A program made the position numbers and the translations under genes. DNA of 64,000 nt. Origin: Hysterangium stoloniferum. Lineage: Eukaryota > Basidiomycota > Agaricomycetes > Hysterangiales > Hysterangiaceae. This document shows positions 56,007-64,000 of the stretch, piece by piece. The stretch is from NCBI GenBank assembly GCA_015178975.1, contig WHVD01000133.1, positions 124,001-188,000 of the forward strand, written 5' to 3'. Below the pieces are notes generated by a model. The model ran no database searches. It was not told the origin of the DNA and worked only from the letters and a program-made list of their open reading frames with translations. How positions within the stretch are numbered: the first letter of the stretch is position 1; the number at the start of each line of letters is the position of its first letter.

Positions 56007-58329
56007 ATGACATGTCATCCGAAAGGTTCGAAACTGAGCAACTTTGACAGTAATAGGGACCGTGGCTGTAACTTTCTACACTCTTGCTACACCTACATGA
56101 TGCTGTGCCCTGAAGATTTCCCACATGATGACATGCGTATCCTTTGGATCTTGACCTTCATGAAAACTGGCCAAGCGGCAACTTGGGCAAGCGAGGCGAT
56201 CCTGAGACACCATGCAAAAGGCATCATGTTTGTGGACTGGGGCAATTTTCAGACCCAATTTGAAGCGGAGTTCTACCCGCAATTCGAACAAGAGGCCGCC
56301 ACCAGTCGACTCAACTCTACGGCCTATTTTCAAGGCAACAGGCATATTGATCTCTACATCGACGATTTCTGAGAAATGGCCCGCAAGGCAGAGTACACCG
56401 GTGCCCCCGTGGTCATGGCATTCAGAGCCGGTCTAAACTGCGGCATTGAATGACAAGTTGCGACCATGACGGTCGGTCACCCAGGCAATAGCAACCTCGA
56501 TGGCTGGTTTGAGACTGCACGTATCGCAGCACAAGCCCAGATGGCCAGTGACACATTCCAACAGTTGCTCCAGTGTTGAAACTTATCCTTGAGAACACCA
56601 GTTGTTTCGTCAACAACTGGATCGCATTCGCACTTGATCCCCACACCTCCTCGTGTCAACTACGCACTGCCATCAGGGCCACCCCCTGGACTTCCCTTCC
56701 AGACTCCATCAATGCAACGGGGGTCTGCAATTGGAACCATGCCTATGGAAGTGGACCAGGCTCGTTGTGAGGTATCAGCATTATCTCATAATGTTCTCTT
56801 AATTTTCTTTGAATTACTTAATATTTTCTCGAATTTTTATTGTATTTTTTACTATGTTTATTGTGAAAAATAGGCCTTATTCCTTTTAACTTCGCATAAA
56901 TAATAGCATATATGGACTCATATTATGCTATTATTACTTAATTAATTTATTATAATTTTTAAGTAATTATTTATATTTTATCTACTTAGTTATTGCTTTT
57001 CAGCACCTTGCTGCAGCTTGTTTATGCATTTTTGAAGTCATGTGACTTATTAGATAAGCCTCCGGTGTCGGGATGTCACACATGTCACGGATGTGACTTA
57101 TTAGATAAGCCTCGGGTGTCGGGATGTCACACAGGTCACTGATGTGACTACCCGAGTCATTAATTGATTCCACCGACTCATCGTTTGCTTCCGTCCCAGG
57201 ACTGCGGCCTTGAACCTTCATGTTCAAGCCAAAGGATAGAACCCTTGTCTCAGAGAGGGGAATCATGTGATAAATAAAGGGTAAATAATGAGTAGAATAT
57301 GAGGTCATTATGATCTAACTAGTGACCTCATAAACTAAATAATTAGCTAATCATTTAGTTATCAAAATGTATATAAGGAGGGCCAAGTTTCCAATAAAAT
57401 CATCTATCACACACACATTTTACTGCACAGCTCAGAAGCTTATCTAATCATCCTAAGGACAATAATAGCCTTAGTCTGATACACTCACTGCAAGCACCTA
57501 CACTTGCAGCATCTTGAATCTTTGTCAGCAACTCTTGAACTTAGCTAATCATCTAAGTTTCCCCAGCCTCACAGCTACCCTTAGGCTTATTAATTACATA
57601 ATAAACCTAATAAGTATCTAAGTATCCGTACTGAAATTCCCTGCCAATACTAGATTATTCAAGGCCCAGCCCTAAGTTTATTGAATTAATCAAGTACAAG
57701 CACTCAGATAATCCAATACGAATTACCTTCTCTATTAATAAATTATTTAACACCTTGTTAAATAACTATTAATAGTTACAAATAAGCATACAAGAATCCA
57801 AAGCTTTATATAAAGTCTCTGCTAAGTTACTGTGCATATATTCAGCTTCTAGCCCCTATTCTCAAGGAATAGTTCTTTTATTTGCTAAGAGAGTCATACA
57901 CATTTCTATTGAACCTTTCAATAATCAAAATAAGCATTTATTTGAGTTGTTTAAGCTTAATAGCGCAGCTCATTAATCTATCAGTATTTAAATTACTGGA
58001 CCTTTGCTTGTTTTATTGTTGAAGCTCTGTGACACTATAGCATATATTGAGCTATCTAAGAGAATCCCCTGAATACATTACACTCATCAGACACAGCAAT
58101 ACATCCCTCTCAATACCTGTCGTAAGTGTGGACAGGTGGGTCATTGGGCATGCAATTGTCCAGAGATAAGGGAAATCCTCCATTTCCTAGCAGAAGACCC
58201 AGACAACTTGTCAGCATTCACTCAAGATATATTGGCATTAGAGGATGCAGGCCATATTTCCAATATGGACAAGGAGTCACCCCCACTGGGACAGTTGGTG
58301 GAACAGGGTTTTCCCCCCAGCAACGAGTG
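56007..58329 (+). pseudogene. Element D gag, split by LTR F
   Basis: The capsid domain (NFDSNRDRGCNFLHSC, LCPEDFPHDDMRILWILTF, VDWGNFQTQFEAEFYPQFEQ, 56030-56360) has stops at 56369 and 56450. The frame MPMEVDQAR is cut at 56766 by LTR F and resumes exactly after the duplication at 58088, giving QTQQYIPLNT and a CCHC knuckle (CRKCGQVGHWACNCP, 58119-58163). It ends at TGA 58328-58330, where pol overlaps in another frame, a layout compatible with ribosomal frameshifting. Confidence 0.87.
56766..58082 (+). repeat. Solo LTR family F inside element D gag
   Basis: 1317 bp, TGTGAGGTATCAGC...GAATACATTACA. Flanks CTCGT and CTCAT (56761-56765, 58083-58087) differ at one base; the gag frame is restored when it is removed. 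It has TATA-like AAAATGTATATAAGGAG at about 57366, as in LTR X, and a tandem duplication of a roughly 63-bp TGTGACTTATTAGATAAGCC unit at about 57040-57150. Confidence 0.85.
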
Positions 58330-58336
58330 AAGGGTG

Positions 58337-58998
58337 TGTGAAGGATAGGTCATATAGGAGGCGCGACTAAAGGCTCTAAGCCTAGACCTTAAGCCGCTTT
58401 ATAATACAATTATTTCATTTTGTTTTATATTTTTTATTCTCTCTTTATCACTCATAAATACGCTTTATTAGTTCGAGAGCCCATGTATGCTTGTGGGCGC
58501 TCTCGCCCACAAGAAGTATGTGTATGTCACAGTAGTAGTCACACGACAAAAACTCAGACACTTTTCAACCCCGACAACCATCACCTGCACACGCAAGTAC
58601 TGGTTTGGGGTCTTGTCTAAAACAAACCTCTACTCTATCCCTCTTCATTGAGTCATAGTAATCACACTTCACACTGAAACAGTCGAAGTCCGTTACTACT
58701 ACTTGATTCAACTTCAAGCTCTTGAACAGCGCGGTAAGAATATCCATCGTAACTAACTTTCTTAGGATATTCTCTCTCCTTCGCGCACTATATACTTTCT
58801 CTTGTCTATTCGGCCTTCAGCCCAACTAGCTAAACAATCGAATCGTACCGTAAGGTCAATCCGTCCTTGTAATTATCTGCCAATTGTACCTTAAGGGTCG
58901 ATCGTAATCTACATCTTAACTACTAGTCGATTGTATTTCGTACTATCGTTAGTCGATAACGATCGTACATTGAGTGGTAAACTACTCAACCCTTTACA
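58337..58998 (+). repeat. Solo LTR family E at the element D gag/pol junction
   Basis: 662 bp, TGTGAAGGATAGG...CCCTTTACA, with a perfect GGGTG duplication (58332-58336 and 58999-59003). Inner blocks (CTTGTGGGCGCTC, AACTCAGACACTTTTCAACC) place it as a distant relative of families B, C and I. Confidence 0.92.
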
Positions 58999-59003
58999 GG
59001 GTG

Positions 59004-62000
59004 TGCCTTCATTGCTTATTCATGACCAGCTTCACAGTGTAATGATAGATAAGATAGAGCCCCAATACACTCCCTCTACTCATGCTGAAACTGTGAAACC
59101 AATAGTCACATCTAATCTCCCAAAACCCTACACCCATCTCCCGAAGTGGGAGCGGAGATTGCCATCCACCTACATCATATGTTCAACCCCCTCAACCAAT
59201 TCCTTGTCCTTACCGATTCAGATTCAGGCAACAGACACTGCTGAGGTCCATGCCCTGAGTGCTCTTTTATATTGTGGCACTACAGGTCTATTCATTGACA
59301 GAGACTTTGTTAAAAAGAAGCACCTCACCACTCGTTCCCTCACTTGTCCAATTCCAGTCCTCAATGTTGATGGCACTCACAATGAGGCAGGTGCTATCAT
59401 GGAAGTAGTTGACCTCATCCTGCATTATAAAGATCATTATAAGCATGCTGTCTTTACAGTCACCAGCTTGGGTCACCACAAGATGCTTCTTGGATTCACC
59501 TGGCTGCAGCAGCACAACCCAGAGGTGGATTGGTCAACAGGCAAGGTCACCATGAGTCGATGCCCATCCCAATGCCGGACTTGCCAACAAGAGTTAAAGG
59601 AAGGGCATCGGGCAGCTGCAAAGCTTCGGGTCTGTCATACCAGGCCATTACCAATGCCCACCACTCCTATAGAAGACGATTTAATAATGGAGGGAGAGGT
59701 AGAAGAAGATACTGAAGAAGATACTGATCTTCGGGAGGATGGAGACTGCATTGGGTGGCCTCACTCCCCCCAGAAGAAGAGTTTATTCATGCAAGTACCA
59801 CCACCTCTCAGCGTCTTGCAGAGGCATTTCGTCGTAATTCCCAACCAACAACTTCAGGTAAAGGATCAGTACAAGATCAAATTCCTGTATACCTGCATGA
59901 ATATGTGGACATCTTTTCCAAGGCCTCCTTTGACAGGCTCCCTGACCAGAAATCCTGGGACCATGCCATTGAACTGGTACCAGATGCCAAACCTTCATCT
60001 TGCAAGGTGTACCCTTTAGCTCCAAATGAACAGGCAGAGCTTGATGCCTTCTTTCAAGAAAACCTATTTACAGGCCATATCCGACCCTCAAAGTCACCCA
60101 TGGCTTCCCCAGTTTTCCTTATTAAGAAAAAGGATGGGTCCCTTCATCTAGTACAGGACTATTGCGTTCTCAATGCTGTCACTATCAAGAATCAATACCC
60201 CCTTCCCTTGATCTCTGACCTTATCAATCAGCTATGTGGAGCTCATTATTTCACCAAATGAGATGTACAATGGGGATATAACAATGTGAGGATCAAAAAA
60301 GGGGATGAATGGAAAGCAGCCTTTCGCACCAACTGGGGATTGTTTGAACCCCTTGTTATGTTTTTCAGACTCACCAATAGCCCCTCCACCTTTCAGACAA
60401 TGATGAATGACATTTTCCATGACCTCATCATGGAGGGGTGTAGTGGTCATTTATCTGGATGACATTTTGATATTCACCAAAACACTGCAAGAGCACTACT
60501 GTGTGTCACATCTAGTCATGCAACGGCTACACCAGCATAAACTCTATCTCAGGCCAGAGAAGTGTGAATTTGAGAAGACCAAGATTGAGTATTTGGGACT
60601 CATTATTTCAGAGGGTCAGGTGGAGATGGATCCAATCAAAGTGGCTGGTGTAGCAGAATGGCCAACCCCAGGTAGCTGCAAGGAAGTACAGTCCTTTCTG
60701 GGGTTTTCCAACTTATACCAACACTTCATCAAGGACTTCTCCCACCATTCACGTCCCCTGTTTGATCTCACCAAAAAGGATCAGCCTTGGAAGTGGGGCA
60801 AGGAGGAAGTGGTTGCCTTCCACACTCTCAAGCATCTGGTGACTTCAGCACCAGTTCTTGCCTTTGTGAAAGATAACCTTCCATACCATATTGAGGCTGA
60901 CAGTTCAGACTTTGCCATGGGGGCAGTACTGTCTCAGCAGTCACAGGAGGATGGCAAGTGGCATCCCATTGCATTCTACTCCAAAAGCCTCAATAAGGTG
61001 GAACACAATTATGACATTCATGATAAGGAGATGCTGGCTATCATCTGGGCACTGGAAGAGTGGCGTCACTTTGTAGAAGGTGCTGAGCATAAGTTCAAGA
61101 TCTGGACAGACCACAAGAACCTGGAATACTTTCGCACATCCAAGAATTTGAACTGGAGGCAAGCCAGATGGTCACTTTATTTGGCACGGTTTGACTTTGA
61201 GATGCATCATCGTCCAGGAGCCTCTATGGGAAAATCAGATGCTCTATCCAGATGTGCTGACCATGGTTCTGGTGCAGAAGACAACAAGGATAGGGTACTT
61301 CTCTGACCTGAATTGTTTGCTATTCGAGCATTAGAAGGGGTAGAGGTTTATGGTGAAGAATGGGACATCCTGAAGGATGTCCAGAAAGGCTTGAAGGAGT
61401 CAACCCCAGAAGATGCAGTGGCAAATGCCATTCAGGAGATGCGCAAGACTAAAAGCAGGTCTATACATTCCTCAGAGTGGTCAGAATCAGAGGGCCTACT
61501 CCTGTTTTGTGGTAAGATATATGTTCCAGACCACTTAGATCTCTGCCGCCACATTATGGCCCAACATCATGATACCAAGGTAACAGGCCACCCAGGCAGG
61601 TGGAAGACCTTAAAACTCATTTCCAGGAATTACTAGTGGCCCCAAATGTCCATAAATGTAGGACTCTATGCCAAGACTTGTGATGTGTGTTTGTGGATCA
61701 AGACCATCCAGCATAGACCTATGGGTCAGCTGCATCCATTGCCAATCCCCAGTCAATGCTGGGAAGTGATCAGTGTGGACTTTATTACAGAACTGCCAGA
61801 GGCCCACGGTTTCGATGTGATTATGAATGTGGTTGACTCACTCTCTAAACCGGCACACTTCATCCCTACCATGACCACATTGTCAGCAGCAGGTGCAGCA
61901 TGTTTGTTCCTACAGCATGTCTGGAAACTACATGGCTTGCCAATGAAGGTGGTTTCTGACCATGGCTCACAGTTTGTGGTGGAATTCACCAAGGAACTCT

Positions 62001-62870
62001 ACCACTTGCTTGGAATCAAGATAGCCTCCTCTACTGCCTATCATCCTCAGACAGACGGACAGACAGAATGTCTCAACATGGAACTAGAGCAATACATATG
62101 GGTGTTCACAAACATGTGACAGGATGATTGGGATGAATTACTCCCCTTGGCAGAGTTCCAATACAATAACCACATCCATTCTTCCACACAACACACACCA
62201 TTCATGGTTGACACTGGTCATCATCTGCACATGGGTTTTGAACCACATCAGGTGCCATCCAGATTGGAATCAGTAAATGAACTTAAGGAGTGTATGGCAG
62301 ATGCCCTACAGGAAGCTGAGGCTGCCTTGCAGAAATCAAAGGATACATGATGAGATACTATAACTGATGACGAGAACCCACTCCAGTCTATCATCCAGGA
62401 GATAAGGTGTTTTTGGATGCAAGTAATCTAGTTACTACCTGACCATCAGCCAAACTGGCACACCAGCGTTTGGGCCCCTTCATGATAGAAAGGGCAGTGG
62501 GCACACATGCATATCGACTGTGTTTACCTCAAAAGCTCAAGCATTTACACCCAGTTTTCCCTGTTGTTAAACTCATGCTTGCTCCAGTGGACCCTTTTCC
62601 AGGCCATCCTAAGCCCTACCAACCCCCCCAGATCTTGTAGGTAACCAAGAGGAATATGAGGTGGAGGAGGTCCTAGATAACAGGATGCACTATAGGAAGT
62701 TTCAGTATCTTATCAAATGGAGAGGTTATGGCTATGAGAAAAATGAGTGGGTGGATGCCAAGGATGTCCATGCACCAGAACTGGTAGCAGAGTTTCATCG
62801 ACTACACTCAGGTCTGGACTCACCCACCTACTTGAAGCATTCCTGGACACTTTTTAGACCTGCCATGGGC
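59004..62870 (+). pseudogene. Element D pol: protease, RT, RNase H, integrase, chromodomain
   Basis: The protease segment reads ALLYCGTTGLFID (about 59260), where a D-S/T-G triad is expected, so the active site is lost. RT begins near 59890 (YLHEYVDIFSKASFDRLPDQKSWDHAIEL) after a frame change. A stop at 60259-60261 splits SDLINQLCGAHYFTK from [18 protein letters not shown]. The RT active site [10 protein letters not shown] is at 60448, then RNase H ([40 protein letters not shown]) to a stop at 61304. Integrase: HH region and CDVC (61565-61695), FITELP Asp (61780), VSDHGSQF (61953), QTDGQTECLN (62051). A chromodomain (YRKFQYLIKWRGYGYEKNEWV, about 62695-62760) closes the polyprotein. At least five inactivating lesions. 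Confidence 0.9.
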
Positions 62871-63039
62871 TAGACCTTTTGGGAACACAGACTGCAATCT
62901 AACTGTGCACAACAATGGTTAATTTGTGTGATTGCTGTGGAACAACAATATCACAAATGGGGGGTGGTATAGGGGATATAGGGTATACAACCTGGCCAGG
63001 AAGGCTCACAGCATCATGTATGCTGCTAGGTCCTATAGA

Positions 63040-63556
63040 CTAGCAGCATGGGAAGATCCTAATCCCGAGTCTTACACTATCTGGCCACAGTGAAGCATCA
63101 TGAACCTCCTCTGGTACTCATTTAAGGAGATTATTCCAATGGACTCTAATGATAGCCTACCCTCCTAACCCCAAGATGCACTGCCCAAGAAGTTATGCGA
63201 CAGCCTGTCCACCTATGGGACATCTACTATGAGGAATGCCTCACGTCCCAGAAGGAAACAATGTGGCAGTGTCTAGGAGGCTATTGAGTGGTCCATTTGC
63301 CATTCAAAAGATGTCAGGACTGAAGGAGTGCTCAACTAGGGACTGAAGGAAAAGAATGGATCCATTTTTTTTTCCCTCTCCCCCCCTTTGTTCCACATCA
63401 ACATCTTCCTTTACCACCCCTAAACCCACCAACCTCTCTTCAAGCACTGGGATCTTGGCACCTTGCAGTTTGGGGGGCTCCACACAAGATGCCTGGGGGG
63501 CATCCCAGAAACTTTCCGGGACTTCGTATAGCACATCCCTTTGAACTGGGGGGCAC
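63040..63556 (+). pseudogene. C-type element fragment: ORF0 scrap joined to 3' tail
   Basis: Near 63190-63230 one frame reads VMRQPVHLWDIYYEE, resembling the IYAQPIDLQWDMYYTD block of element C ORF0. From about 63340 the sequence resembles the untranslated tail of element C and ends GAACTGGGGGGCAC, identical to the element C polypurine tract. The whole middle of the element is absent. Confidence 0.55.
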
Positions 63557-63724
63557 TGTGAAGGGTATGCTTTTACCACAATTTCATTGTGGTAAAACAC
63601 TCCTTTTATTTTATTTATATTTTACACATTTTATTTATATTTTTCTATCCTTTATATTCTTTGAATATTGTACCATTCATTAGTTTGAAGCTCTGTGTAT
63701 ACTTGTGGGTGCACTCAGCACCAG
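63557..63724 (+). repeat. C/B-type 3' LTR, interrupted
   Basis: Starts TGTGAAGGGTATGC right after the polypurine tract, carries the TTTTACCACA hairpin, and is cut at 63724 by another LTR. ACCAG precedes the cut. Confidence 0.85.
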
Positions 63725-64000
63725 TGTGAAGAGTCGATAGATTCTGACTGCTCGATGTACAAAGAATAGTATTTATTCAACTACTATTATTAAGTATTGA
63801 CCGTCCTGTACAATACTGTAGATTACTAGACTGATAGTACTAGTAAAGAGACGCACTACATGTCACAAGAGCAACTGTACAGTTGCTCGTGACGATGAGG
63901 ACTGGAGAAAAGAAGAGTTGACCTTTACGGTACAACTTGTAGCTAGAAGTAAGAAAGATAGTCAGCGAAAGACTGAATATCAGAGGTAGAGATATAGCAG
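63725..64000 (-). repeat. C-type LTR, minus strand, runs off the window
   Basis: Starts TGTGAAGAGTCGATAG and follows the element C LTR (55354 onward), including the AGCAACTGTACAGTTGCT palindrome at about 63870. It continues past the end of the window. Confidence 0.85.

Larger units (their letters stand above)
56002..63000 (+). mobile_element. Element D: Ty3/gypsy chromovirus, 5' end lost
   Basis: Plus-strand gag, protease, RT, RNase H, integrase and chromodomain, ending in a purine tract AAATGGGGGG near 62955. The start is cut off by element C. LTR F (56766-58082) and LTR E (58337-58998) are later insertions whose removal restores the frames. The 3' LTR limits are not clear. Confidence 0.85.

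Noticed and set aside
57000..57308. 102-codon minus-strand ORF with a repeated ISHIRDMCDIPTPEAYL peptide
   Set aside because: Produced by a tandem duplication of about 63 bp inside LTR F; no other coding evidence.

Overview
The window looks like nuclear DNA of a mushroom-forming basidiomycete (Agaricomycetes-like). Short spliceosomal introns of about 51-64 bp interrupt conserved fungal genes, followed by a deeply nested LTR-retrotransposon landscape of Ty3/gypsy chromoviruses with chromodomains. The species cannot be fixed from the sequence alone. LTR family letters (A, B, C, and so on) are my own labels.

Layout. Bases 1-5.6 kb hold no gene I can support. Bases 5.6-14.4 kb are a compact host gene cluster: a TRP/Flc-like membrane protein (+, five exons), the OSCP subunit of mitochondrial ATP synthase (-, three exons, probable GC-AG intron and an 11-nt last coding exon), an NmrA-like NAD(P)-binding protein (+, six exons), an MPP6-like nuclear exosome cofactor (-, three exons), and a Methyltransf_16 protein methyltransferase (+, single exon). 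The last two are divergent with only 50 bp between their start codons. I rebuilt the exon structures by joining GT-AG (once GC-AG) boundaries that keep the reading frame and family motifs. The five host genes have unrelated functions.

From about 15.4 kb to the end almost everything is transposon. 15.4-22 kb is a mosaic of solo and partial LTRs, with a 17-bp minisatellite of about 23.6 perfect copies and a tRNA-like sequence. 22.0-30.8 kb is a complete but dead Ty3/gypsy element J on the minus strand (TSD TCTGG). J sits inside solo LTR K (TSD TTAGG), has a solo LTR A inside its gag (TSD ATTGT), and carries an antisense, intron-containing coiled-coil/Cys-cluster pseudogene. 32.2-38.0 kb is element A (+). 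Its 5' LTR holds two nested B LTRs and, innermost, a 372-bp fold-back MITE with CACTG ends. 38-43 kb is a patchwork of B LTRs, a 5' fragment of a C-like element (G), and a 1.9-kb-class LTR X. 43-56 kb is element C (minus): LTR, PBS, an extra 5' ORF, gag, pol with chromodomain, then a long extra ORF with its own TATA-like promoter. 56-63 kb is element D (+), whose gag and gag/pol junction were hit by LTRs F and E. The window ends in more C-type LTR pieces.

Most retroelement ORFs are broken by TGA codons that look like CGA-to-TGA transitions, as expected from C-to-T decay (RIP-like mutation or methyl-C deamination). The accessory ORFs of element C and the captured gene in element J are the least explained parts of the window.
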